A stretch of DNA of 64,000 nucleotides from Streptomyces wuyuanensis (lineage in GTDB: Bacteria > Actinomycetota > Actinomycetes > Streptomycetales > Streptomycetaceae): the NCBI RefSeq assembly GCF_900103455.1, contig NZ_FNHI01000024.1, forward strand, positions 1 to 64,000, written 5' to 3'. Each line of letters opens with the position of its first letter. The first letter of the stretch is position 1. The position numbers and the translations under genes were made by a program. Positions 25,569 to 33,876 of this stretch are shown here, piece by piece. The notes under the pieces are model-generated. The model saw only the letters and a program-made list of their open reading frames with translations, did no database searches and had not been told where the DNA came from.

Positions 25569-26372
25569 TCAGCACGGCCGGCGCCAGGCGTCCAGCTCGT
25601 AGCGCTTCAGCATCGAACTCAGCCCGAGCCGCCGCGCCTGGGGGCAGAAGCGGCCGGCCGGGACCTCGTACTCGACGTGGAAGACGGCCTTGCCCGCCTC
25701 GACGAACGGCCTCAGCGCGTCGCACTCCCCGTACTGGGCGCACTGTTCGTTGACGGCGAAGTCGAAGTCGCCGACGAGGGCCGGGATCTGGTCCAGGTCG
25801 TTCTTCAGCCCGACGGACAGCCCTCGTTCATGGGCCATCCGGGCGATCAGCCGGTTGTAGCGGAGCTGGTCGCCCGCGGTGAGGGGGAAGCCCGTGTCGT
25901 TGGCGTAACCGTCCATGTTGTCGGGTTCGATCGCGTCGAACCCCTTGTCCCGGCACATGTCGAAGCGTCTGGCCATCAGCGGCTCGAGGACGTCCGTGCG
26001 GCGGATGTCGAGCCAGCGTTCCCCCTCCCAGCCGTTGCCCTTGCCGAGCAACTCCTCGGGGAACTCCCCGGCGTCGGGGCGGAACTCCTCCCAGGCGCCG
26101 GTGGACAGGTAGCAGATCACCTTGCGGCCGCGCCGCTGGAGGTCGGCGACCGTGGACCTCGGATGCTCGAAGCCGTCGATGTCGTACACCGGGACGTCCA
26201 CGGCCGGGTCCAGCCGGCCGCTGAGCTGCCACTGCCACGGCGTCCCGGGGCCCGGCCGCCAGCGGGTGGTGCGCGGCGGCGCGGGGTCGTCCGGTACGGA
26301 GGTGCAGCCGGCCAGCAGCAGGAGGGCCACCAGCGGCAGCAGAAGACTTCTCGACCGGGCCGAAAGGCTCAT
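25569..26372 (-). CDS. GH114 endo-alpha-1,4-polygalactosaminidase-like lipoprotein
   Basis: A 267-residue predicted lipoprotein: basic n-region, hydrophobic core and lipobox LLAGC (Cys23). The mature part is a TIM-barrel-like GH114 domain. Signature segments are VYDIDGFEH, VICYLSTGAWEEFRPD, the acidic GFDAIEPDNMDGY (Asp146, Glu149, Asp151, Asp154) and DFAVNEQC (Glu209). GH114 enzymes such as fungal Ega3 cut alpha-1,4-linked galactosamine polymers. It starts 13 bp after the membrane-protein stop, with GAGGGAG as ribosome site. It is last in the four-gene set, probably trimming or releasing the polymer at the cell surface. Confidence 0.88.
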   Translation of the reverse strand: MSLSARSRSLLLPLVALLLLAGCTSVPDDPAPPRTTRWRPGPGTPWQWQLSGRLDPAVDVPVYDIDGFEHPRSTVADLQRRGRKVICYLSTGAWEEFRPDAGEFPEELLGKGNGWEGERWLDIRRTDVLEPLMARRFDMCRDKGFDAIEPDNMDGYANDTGFPLTAGDQLRYNRLIARMAHERGLSVGLKNDLDQIPALVGDFDFAVNEQCAQYGECDALRPFVEAGKAVFHVEYEVPAGRFCPQARRLGLSSMLKRYELDAWRRPC

Positions 26373-26385
26373 GTCCTGGGCTCCC

Positions 26386-27801
26386 TCAGCGATGTGCGGT
26401 GATCCGGCCCAGCTGAGCACAGACCAGCAGGACGAGCACTCCTGACGCGCCCGCCGGCACGAGCAGCCGCTCCGAACCTGGCAGGAGCAGCGGGGCGAGC
26501 GCGGCCGCACAGCACACCGCGGCAGGGCTCAGCACCGCCCCGAACGCCTGGAGCAGCAGCCCGGTCCACAGCACGGCCCCGAGCAGCAGCACCCCGGCCG
26601 CCGTGGCCGCGTCCGGCCCGTCGCCGGCGCCGGGCCACAGCAGCATCGCCGCCGCCATGAGCGTCAGCAGGGCGCCCGCGTACCCGGCCAGGGAACGCGC
26701 CAGCGCCGCCGCGACCGAGATCCGGAAGGCACCCGGCGAGGTGCAGGCCCGCAGTCCGGCGAGGCTGTCCGCCCGGAAGCGGTACAGCAGCCACTCCGCC
26801 GGCCCCATGCCGAGAGTGAGGGCCACCGCGAACGCCGGTGCGTCCAGGGCGGCATGGAGCACCAGCGCCCCCGAGCCGAGCCCGAAGAGACCGTACGGCA
26901 CCGAGCCGCCGAGCCCCCTCGGCCCCACACCCCGGCGCCGGTTCCCGCGCCGGCCGCCCGGGTCCGCCCGCCGGAGCACCCCGGCGACCGCCCCCGCCGC
27001 CGCCCCCGTGGCCGCCGTGACCGAGACCAGGGGCAGCACGATGTGCGCCCGGGCGGGCATCGGCTGCAGCGCGGCGAACAGCGCCCCGCCCACCAGTGGC
27101 AGCAGGACCGGCAGCAGGACGCGCTCGCGGGACAGCACCAGCAGCACCGTCGCCGCGGCGAGATAGAGCGACTGGCCCGCAGCGAACAGCACCGCCGGGA
27201 CGTGGAGCGGGGCGACGGCCGCGGCGGCTGCCGTGCCGAGCACCACCCCCACCGGCGCGCCCCGCAGCAGCGCCCCGGCCGCCGCAGGGCGGTCGCCGAG
27301 GCCCAGCCAGGTGTAAGCGCGGTGGGCGAGGGCCTGGTTCCACGTCCAGCCGGCCAGCGCCGCCGCCAGCAGCGGGGCGTAGGCGGTGCGGCCGCCGCCC
27401 GCGAGGACCGGCGCGGCCAGGAGGTGGCCCAGCCCCGGGAGGGTGAACAGCAGGCCCCGCAGCAGGCACACGAGGAGCGTCGGGCCCGCGGGGCCGGGAG
27501 GCGGGTCCCCGGACGGCGGGAAGCGCCGCTCGACGCGCGCGTAGAGCTCCTCGGCCAGGGCGAAGGAGTCCTCGTGCCCGTAACGCCGGCGTATCCGCTC
27601 GTCGGTCAGCCCGTCGGACTCCAGCAGCGCCGCCACCTCGTCGGGATGGACGGCGGCCGCCACGAAGTCGTCCAGCCGGTCTGCCAGTTCGCCGACCGGG
27701 TCGGCCCCGGCCGGGCCGGTCGGGCGGGGCTTCTCCGGCACGCGCGGCAGGGCGTCGCGTACGGCCGCCCCCGGGTCCTTCAGCCACAGCGAGCCGCTCA
27801 C
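26386..27801 (-). CDS. Polytopic membrane protein of the exopolysaccharide set (candidate exporter)
   Basis: A 471-residue protein. GTG start (VSGSLWLKDPG), overlapping the glycosyltransferase stop in GTGA. The first 105 residues are soluble and charged (VHPDEVAALLESDGL, RIRRRYGHEDSFALAEELYARVE). About 12 hydrophobic helices follow. Segments such as GWTWNQALAHRAYTWLG and FAAGQSLYLAAATVLLVLSRE recall MATE/PST-type flippases such as PelG, but I cannot prove the family. Position between the PelF-like enzyme and the surface hydrolase makes polymer export the natural inference. Confidence 0.75.
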   Translation of the reverse strand: MSGSLWLKDPGAAVRDALPRVPEKPRPTGPAGADPVGELADRLDDFVAAAVHPDEVAALLESDGLTDERIRRRYGHEDSFALAEELYARVERRFPPSGDPPPGPAGPTLLVCLLRGLLFTLPGLGHLLAAPVLAGGGRTAYAPLLAAALAGWTWNQALAHRAYTWLGLGDRPAAAGALLRGAPVGVVLGTAAAAAVAPLHVPAVLFAAGQSLYLAAATVLLVLSRERVLLPVLLPLVGGALFAALQPMPARAHIVLPLVSVTAATGAAAGAVAGVLRRADPGGRRGNRRRGVGPRGLGGSVPYGLFGLGSGALVLHAALDAPAFAVALTLGMGPAEWLLYRFRADSLAGLRACTSPGAFRISVAAALARSLAGYAGALLTLMAAAMLLWPGAGDGPDAATAAGVLLLGAVLWTGLLLQAFGAVLSPAAVCCAAALAPLLLPGSERLLVPAGASGVLVLLVCAQLGRITAHR

Positions 27802-29363
27802 CGGACGCCCCCTGTCTCGGGCTCGGAGGGTTCGGACCAGTGGTGCCCCCACGCCGTGTGCTCCTGGTACCAGGGGTCCCTCAGCTCCAGGGTCCAGTCG
27901 GCGACCGTCTCGGCCGCCGGCGGCTCGTACACCGCGCCCGGTGTTCCGGCCAGTTCCAGATAGATCTGCCGGAAGGCGTCCACCGAACGCCGCAGGGTGA
28001 AGAGGTCGACGACGCGCTGCCGGGCGCGGCGGCCCAGTGCGGCGCGGCGCTCGTCGTCGCGGAGCAGTTCCAGTGCGGCGGCCGCCAGCGCCTCGGGTTC
28101 CCGCGGCGGGACCACCAGCCCGGTGTCGCCGACGGCCTCGCGAACGCCGCCCACGTCGGTGGACACCGTCGTGCGCCCGCAGGACATCGCCTCGATGATC
28201 GAGAACGGGAAGCCCTCGCTGATGCTGGAGAGCACCACCACGTGCCCGGCGGCGTAGGCGCGTGCCACGTCGCCGGCTCTGCCCTCCCAGAACACCCCGT
28301 CGGCGACGCCCAGTTCGGCGGCGAGCTTCTCCAGCCCCGTGGCGTACCACTCGCATCCGGCCGGGGCGGCGCCGAACAGCCGCAGCCGCAGGGCCGGGAG
28401 TTCGGCGCGGGCCAGGGCGAAGGCCCGGATCAGCGTCTCGAGGTCCTTGATGGGGTCGATCCGGCCTGCCCAGCTCAGGGTGGGCACGGACGGTTCGGCC
28501 CCGGCGTGCGGGAAGGCGTGGGGGTCGACGCCGTTGTAGACCGTGCGGATCTTGCCGGGGAGGGCGCCGCCGCGCTCCTCCCAGCGGCGGTTGTAGCGGT
28601 TGCACGGCGTGATCAGATCGGCGCGCTCGTAGCCGAGGGTGTTCAGCTCCCGGTAGAAGCCGAGCATCAGCGCCTTGACCGGCCAGCGCTGTGCCTCGGT
28701 GCGGTAGCCGAGGTAGCGCTCGCGCAAGTAGATGCCGTGCTCGGTGAGGAGGAACGGCACGCCGTCCAGGCGCTGCGCGGCGAGCGCGGGCAGGGTGGCG
28801 AGCCCGCTGCTGACGGCGTGGGCGACGCTGTCCTCGGGGATGCGTACGGCCAGCGGACGCAGGGCGTGTTCGAGCAGGTCGACGGCGGTCAGCGCGTCGT
28901 GGACGGTGGGCCCGGCGGCGGCGGTGGGCAGTGACGGCCGGGTCCACAGGCGCATCAGGGTGCGGACGGCGGTCTCGGTGCGGAGCGCGGCGGAGAGCCG
29001 GCCCGCCCGCGCCTCGTCGGTGAGCGCGTCGAGCGCGGCGCCGAAGTCGCCGTGTGCGTCCGGGTCGAGCAGGGACAGCAGGAAGCGCTCGAAGGAGTGG
29101 AGGAAGCGCCGGCGGTCGGCGCCGCGGCGCGGGGCGTGGGCGCGCCCCGGCCGCGGCCCCCACAGCGGCACGGCGGTGTGGGTGCGGACGTTGGGAGGCA
29201 GCTCCCAGGTGACGGGCTCACGGCCGCTGCCGGTGAGGGAGGTGACGGTGAAGCCGACCTCGGGCATGCCCCGGATCAGCTGGTCGCACCAGGTGCTGAC
29301 GCCGCCGTGGACATGTGGATAGGTGCCTTCGGTGAGCATGGTGACATGGCGTCCCTGGCTCAT
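27798..29363 (-). CDS. PelF-type GT4 glycosyltransferase
   Basis: A 521-residue cytoplasmic GT-B enzyme. ATG start (MSQGRHVTMLTEGTYPHV) with AGGGGGA upstream. The PelF-type N-terminus (EGTYPHVHGGVSTWCDQLI), the TEHGIYLRER motif, the nucleotide-sugar domain (YNGVDPHAF, AGRIDPIKDLETLI) and the donor-site EGFPFSIIEAMSCG are intact. PelF uses a UDP-sugar, probably UDP-GalNAc, to build Pel polymer; the fungal counterpart in galactosaminogalactan synthesis is Gtb3. It is coupled to the next gene by a 4-base overlap. Confidence 0.9.
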   Translation of the reverse strand: MSQGRHVTMLTEGTYPHVHGGVSTWCDQLIRGMPEVGFTVTSLTGSGREPVTWELPPNVRTHTAVPLWGPRPGRAHAPRRGADRRRFLHSFERFLLSLLDPDAHGDFGAALDALTDEARAGRLSAALRTETAVRTLMRLWTRPSLPTAAAGPTVHDALTAVDLLEHALRPLAVRIPEDSVAHAVSSGLATLPALAAQRLDGVPFLLTEHGIYLRERYLGYRTEAQRWPVKALMLGFYRELNTLGYERADLITPCNRYNRRWEERGGALPGKIRTVYNGVDPHAFPHAGAEPSVPTLSWAGRIDPIKDLETLIRAFALARAELPALRLRLFGAAPAGCEWYATGLEKLAAELGVADGVFWEGRAGDVARAYAAGHVVVLSSISEGFPFSIIEAMSCGRTTVSTDVGGVREAVGDTGLVVPPREPEALAAAALELLRDDERRAALGRRARQRVVDLFTLRRSVDAFRQIYLELAGTPGAVYEPPAAETVADWTLELRDPWYQEHTAWGHHWSEPSEPETGGVR

Positions 29364-29466
29364 CGTGCTGAGTCCCCCTGGACATAAGGGTGCTGAGGGT
29401 GCGTGGTGCCCGGGCACGCGGAAGTCGCGCGGGGCATCGGGAGCTGCGCGGGCACAACCGGGCGCG

Positions 29467-29496
29467 GCGCACCCCGGCCGTGGGGCCGGGGTGCGC
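29467..29496 (-). terminator. Intra-cluster hairpin between deacetylase and glycosyltransferase genes
   Basis: Perfect 13-bp stem (GCGCACCCCGGCC with its complement) and GTGG loop, 20 bases after the deacetylase stop and 104 bases before the glycosyltransferase start. It could terminate or attenuate, giving more deacetylase than glycosyltransferase transcript, or stabilise a processed end. It could also mark the end of a separate unit. Confidence 0.65.
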
Positions 29497-29515
29497 GCGG
29501 TACCGCCGCGGCGGG

Positions 29516-31666
29516 TCAGGAGGGCAGTCGCAGCGTGACGGCCGACTGCAGCAGCTCCGGCTGGGTCCACGCCGAGCGCTGACCCGCGTACGCGGTGCCG
29601 AAGACGGCCGTACCGAGGAGGAGTTGCTTGCGGGTGCCCTCGGGCGCGGTGACGGGGACGACGACCCCGCCGGGCGCCTGGACGGTGACGGTGGTGCCGA
29701 TGCGGTACGCCGTGACCCGGCCCGCGTCCAGGGCCGACTGCCAGGCGGCGCGGCGGCTCAGCTCCGTGCCGGCGTCGCGGTGGCGCGGGTTGACGAGGGG
29801 CGTGTTGTCGGCGAACAGCGCCCGGTAGTCGGCGAGGATCCGGTCGAGGACCGGGTAGAGGATGCGCCCCTCGGCGAGGTTGGACTGGTGGACGTAGTGC
29901 GGGCGCGGGTCGTTGGCGACGACGTGGCCGAGCGCGATCCCGGCCTCCTGCGGGACGATGTACGTCCCGTAGCCGGTGGCGACGTCGAGGGGCTCGTCCA
30001 GGCAGGTGGAGGCCGGGTTGGTCTCGCAGATGCCGCTTCCGCCGTCGGCCCTGGAGGTGTAGATCCAGTTGTACTCGTCGGCCATCTCGGCCGCCGTGCC
30101 CACGTTGTAGTACACGTTCATCGGGTGGCGGGGCACCGTGACGGCGCTGCCGACGGGACGCTGCTGCGGCTCGCGGGAGTTGTCGCTCGCGATCCACTTG
30201 ACGCCGTTGTCGGCGAGCGCGGGCGCCAGGTTCGGGTTGTCCACCGGCTGCTGCGGAAGCGTCCTCAGGCCCGAGTGCTCTCCGGTGACGAGCTCCGCGC
30301 GGTCGACCGAGATGCCCTTGCTCACGGCCCAGTTGTGGTTGTCGCGGATCTGGGCGGAGATCTCGGCGCGGCTCATCCAGCGCGTGTTGCCCGCCGCGTC
30401 CTTCGAGCACTGCCAGGGGACGACGGACACGTCCTGGACGCAGCCGAGGAACGGGTGGGTGTACGTGTGGTTGACCCAGCGGTACTGCGCCCGGTCGGCT
30501 AGCAGCTGCGCGGTGAGCGCGTCCGTGCCGCCGTTCTCGGCCTTCCACTCCTCGCCCGCGCCGGCGTTGTAGACCATGTCGAGGGTGAAGCCGCTCGTGC
30601 GCTGCCACTGGGCGGCGTACTGCGCGTCGGCGGCGGTCATCCGGATGTCCGGGGCCTGCTCCCCCGCTCCTCCGGCGCAGTCGATGTCGCCGGGCGTGCA
30701 GTTGCGCTCGGTGTCCCAGCGGGCGTCGGGCGCGAAGACGTCGTCGACGTGGACCGAGAAGTAGTTGCGGCTCTGCCCGAGGTGGACGCCCTGGGTGAGC
30801 CATTCGACGATGCCGCGCGCCAGCAGCCGGAACTGCCGCTGGTGCTGGTTGTACGCGAAGGTGACGACGAGTTCGCGGCGCCCGTCGTACGCGTATTCCC
30901 CGAGGAGGCTGGCGCGGCCCTCGCCGCCCGGCACGGGCGCGTCGACGTAGCTGGTGAAGCCCTCGCGCGGCCGGGCCAGGTAGCCGTAGCTCTCGCTGAT
31001 CTCCGGCGCGTTGTCCTCGAAGGTCAGGGCTCCGTCGAGGTAGCCGAACGGACCGGAGCGGCCCGCCGCCGTGACCGCCGCGGCCGCGCCGTCGAGCGTG
31101 CCGGACCAGCCGCCCTCGCTGGTGTAGTCGAGCCCCACCCCCGGGTGGGCCCAGGTGTAGGCGTCGACCTGGCGCACGCCGAACCGCTTCTCGTACGCGA
31201 CGAGCGCGGCCTGCTCCGCCGCCCCCGCGGAGTCCGCCCCGAACGGCGCCTCGTTCGGCAGCACCACGCCCTGGTACTTGGCGCGCGGACGGCCGCTCAC
31301 GCTGTCGCTCAGGAACGCGGCGTCGATCTTCGGGCGGCCCGGGTCCCCGAGATCGAGCACGCTGTACGGGACGCCGGTGCTGCGCAGCTCGGAGGTGACG
31401 GCGGCGACCGCCGAGCCTCCGTCGTCCACGACGAGGACCTTCAGATCGATCCGTGGCACCGGGTCGGCCGCCGCCGCCGTGGACGCGGGCAGAGCCGTGG
31501 CGAACAGCGCCGACGTGGTGAGCGCGACCGCCGCCGCGCCGAGCCTGCCCCCTCGGCCGGACCCCCGCCGGGCCGCTCCCCCCTGATGTGCGCCGCGCGC
31601 GGAACCCCCGTCCGATCCGCTCGTCAGTGCACGTGTGCCGAACCCCGTGGCGAATACGGGTGCCAT
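29516..31666 (-). CDS. Secreted NodB-type polysaccharide deacetylase, CE18/Agd3-like
   Basis: A 716-residue protein. ATG start with GGGGGAAA just upstream. A long Arg/Gly-rich n-region precedes a hydrophobic signal sequence ending near ASTAAAADP (about residue 68). An N-terminal sensory or carbohydrate-binding-like region covers about 70-300. The deacetylase core follows, with SVHVDDVF (Asp308, Asp309) and the metal motif NHTYTHP (His400, His404). The VDD...HTYTH pattern and great length recall the fungal galactosaminogalactan deacetylase Agd3 (family CE18) more than short NodB enzymes. It probably deacetylates GalNAc residues outside the cell. Confidence 0.82.
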   Translation of the reverse strand: MAPVFATGFGTRALTSGSDGGSARGAHQGGAARRGSGRGGRLGAAAVALTTSALFATALPASTAAAADPVPRIDLKVLVVDDGGSAVAAVTSELRSTGVPYSVLDLGDPGRPKIDAAFLSDSVSGRPRAKYQGVVLPNEAPFGADSAGAAEQAALVAYEKRFGVRQVDAYTWAHPGVGLDYTSEGGWSGTLDGAAAAVTAAGRSGPFGYLDGALTFEDNAPEISESYGYLARPREGFTSYVDAPVPGGEGRASLLGEYAYDGRRELVVTFAYNQHQRQFRLLARGIVEWLTQGVHLGQSRNYFSVHVDDVFAPDARWDTERNCTPGDIDCAGGAGEQAPDIRMTAADAQYAAQWQRTSGFTLDMVYNAGAGEEWKAENGGTDALTAQLLADRAQYRWVNHTYTHPFLGCVQDVSVVPWQCSKDAAGNTRWMSRAEISAQIRDNHNWAVSKGISVDRAELVTGEHSGLRTLPQQPVDNPNLAPALADNGVKWIASDNSREPQQRPVGSAVTVPRHPMNVYYNVGTAAEMADEYNWIYTSRADGGSGICETNPASTCLDEPLDVATGYGTYIVPQEAGIALGHVVANDPRPHYVHQSNLAEGRILYPVLDRILADYRALFADNTPLVNPRHRDAGTELSRRAAWQSALDAGRVTAYRIGTTVTVQAPGGVVVPVTAPEGTRKQLLLGTAVFGTAYAGQRSAWTQPELLQSAVTLRLPS

Positions 31667-31966
31667 GGTGTTTCCCCCACCCCTTGTTGATCCCCCCTCG
31701 CGCAGACCCCGGGGAGGACATGTGGAAATCATGCAAAGCAGCCACTTGCTCCCTTGCGCATTCGGGCCGAGTGTGACGTAGGACTCGCCGTTCGGACGGG
31801 GAACCCGGCGGAGACACCACGGATGGGTGAATCCCCGTCGGCACGAGCGAACATCGCGGGCGCGCGTAGGCTCGTGACGGCGCTCCGACCGCCCGACTTA
31901 CGATGCGCCGGGCGGCCGACCCACCTCTTCGGCCCAGGAACTCAACGGAAGCGAGATTTCACCACC
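31667..31966. other. Divergent intergenic region between the deacetylase and pepA
   Basis: A 300-bp gap holding the promoters of two divergent genes. It has a relatively AT-rich patch near 31720-31760 compared with flanking DNA. I see no clear operator or additional gene. Confidence 0.4.
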
Positions 31967-33475
31967 GTGACTGCTCTCACTCTCAGCACTGCCGGCGCTG
32001 CGACGCTGCGCGCCGACGCGGTCGTCGTCGGCGTCGCCAAGGGCGCCAAGGGCCCGGTCGTCGCGGCCGGCGCCGAGGCCGTGGACACGGCGTTCGACGG
32101 GAAGCTCGCCACCGTCCTCGAGACCCTCGGCGCCTCCGGTGCCGAGGGCGAGGTGACCAAGCTGCCGGCGCCGTCGGGACTGAAGGCCCCGGTCGTGATC
32201 GCGGTCGGGCTCGGCGCCGCCCCGGAGAAGGACGACGCGTACCCGGCCGAGACGCTGCGCCGCGCCGCCGGTTCCGCGGCCCGCGCGCTGGCCGGCTCCA
32301 AGAAGGCCGCGTTCGCGCTGCCTGTCGAGGCCGCCGAGGACGCCCAGGCGATCGCGGAGGGCGCGCTGCTCGGCGCGTACGCCTTCACCGCCTACCAGGA
32401 CGAGAAGAACGGCAAGAAGCCGCTGGCCGAGGTGGCCCTGCTGGGCGCCAAGCCGCGCGACAAGGCCTTCAAGGCGGCCGCCGAGCGGGCCGTCGCCGTG
32501 GCCGAGGAGATGAACCGCGCCCGCGACCTGATCAACACGCCGCCGAACGACCTCTACCCCGAGTCGTTCGCCGCCGTCGCCTCCGCCGCCGGCAAGGAGC
32601 ACGGCCTCAAGGTGCAGGTCTGGGACGAGAAGGCGCTCGTCAAGGGCGGCTTCGGCGGCATCCTCGGTGTCGGCCAGGGCGCGGCCCACGGCCCGCGCCT
32701 GGTGAAGCTGGCCTACACGCACCCGGAGGCGGAGAAGTCCCTCGCCTTCGTCGGCAAGGGCATCACCTACGACTCCGGCGGCATCTCGCTCAAGCCGGCC
32801 GGCCACAACGAGACGATGAAGTGCGACATGAGCGGCGCCGCCGCCGTGTTCGCCGCCGTCGTCGCGGCGGCCCGGCTCGGTCTGCGGGTGAACCTCACCG
32901 GCTGGCTGGCACTGGCCGAGAACATGCCCTCCGGCACCGCCACCCGCCCCGGCGACGTCCTGCGCATGTACAGCGGCAAGACCGTCGAGGTGCTCAACAC
33001 CGACGCCGAGGGCCGGCTGGTGCTGGCGGACGCCCTCACCAAGGCGTCGGAGGAGAACCCGGACGCGATCGTGGACGTGGCGACGCTGACCGGAGCGATG
33101 GTCCTGGCGCTGGGCCACCGGCGCTTCGGGATCATGTCCAACGACGAGGCCTTCCGCACCTCGGTCCACGAGATCGCCGAGGAGGCCGGCGAGGACTCCT
33201 GGCCGATGCCGCTCCCCGCGGACCTGCGCAAGGGCATGGACTCCCCGACCGCCGACATCGCGAACATGGGCGAGCGGATGGGCGGCGGCCTCGTCGCCGG
33301 CCTGTTCCTGAAGGAGTTCGTCGGCGAGGGCATCACCTGGGCCCACCTGGACATCGCCGGCCCGGCCTTCCACGAGGGTGCGCCGTTCGGCTACACCCCC
33401 AAGGGCGGCACCGGCTCCGCGGTCCGCACCCTGGTCAGGCTGGCCGAGCGCACGGCCGACGGCGACCTGGGCTGA
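31967..33475 (+). CDS. pepA: Leucyl aminopeptidase (M17 family)
   Basis: A 502-residue cytosolic dizinc/manganese peptidase that removes N-terminal residues from peptides. GTG start (VTALTLSTAGAATL). The C-terminal catalytic domain holds VGKGITYDSGGISLKP (metal Lys/Asp), MKCDMSGAAAV and the family signature NTDAEGRLVLADAL. The N-terminal 170 residues form the regulatory domain. Monocistronic, closed by two strong hairpins. Confidence 0.94.
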   Translation: MTALTLSTAGAATLRADAVVVGVAKGAKGPVVAAGAEAVDTAFDGKLATVLETLGASGAEGEVTKLPAPSGLKAPVVIAVGLGAAPEKDDAYPAETLRRAAGSAARALAGSKKAAFALPVEAAEDAQAIAEGALLGAYAFTAYQDEKNGKKPLAEVALLGAKPRDKAFKAAAERAVAVAEEMNRARDLINTPPNDLYPESFAAVASAAGKEHGLKVQVWDEKALVKGGFGGILGVGQGAAHGPRLVKLAYTHPEAEKSLAFVGKGITYDSGGISLKPAGHNETMKCDMSGAAAVFAAVVAAARLGLRVNLTGWLALAENMPSGTATRPGDVLRMYSGKTVEVLNTDAEGRLVLADALTKASEENPDAIVDVATLTGAMVLALGHRRFGIMSNDEAFRTSVHEIAEEAGEDSWPMPLPADLRKGMDSPTADIANMGERMGGGLVAGLFLKEFVGEGITWAHLDIAGPAFHEGAPFGYTPKGGTGSAVRTLVRLAERTADGDLG

Positions 33476-33482
33476 CGCCCCC

Positions 33483-33588
33483 GGCCGTGTCCGACGAATC
33501 CCGCCCGGCCCGCCCTGCGGGCGGACGGCGCGCTCGATCGGACACGGCCCGGCACCGGGTTCCGGGGACGCTCCCGGAGCCCGGTGCC
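33483..33588 (+). terminator. Tandem hairpins downstream of pepA
   Basis: First structure: 12-base arms GGCCGTGTCCGA (33483-33494) and TCGGACACGGCC (33538-33549) enclosing a smaller hairpin (33508-33522). Second: 33551-33588, outer arms GGCACCGGG/CCCGGTGCC with an inner TCCGGG/CCCGGA stem. No T run. The rest of the 33476-33876 gap holds no supported gene and presumably carries the lpd promoter. Confidence 0.7.
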
Positions 33589-33876
33589 CCGGGCAGGTGC
33601 CCGGGCTCCGCGGGAATATCGGGCGCCGGCCTTCAGTTCGCCCTCGACGAAATCCGCAGGTTCCTGCGTACGGGCAACAGCCGGGGACAGCCGAACCGCC
33701 GTCCCGTATCCCGGCCCCGCGTCCCGCCTTCCGTCGACAAGTGCGAAGATGGGTTCTCGGCAGGACAGGGCCCCCACCACAGGGCCGAAGACAAGCGGCC
33801 GAACACCAGCCGCCGCCCGGTAGTCCCCCGCCCTGGGAGACACCGGCGCCCGGCGCACATGCATGGAGGACGTGAC

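Noticed and set aside
25569..31666. Recent horizontal acquisition of the exopolysaccharide set
   Set aside because: GC content and codon use look the same as in flanking core genes, and no mobile-element traces or repeats border it.
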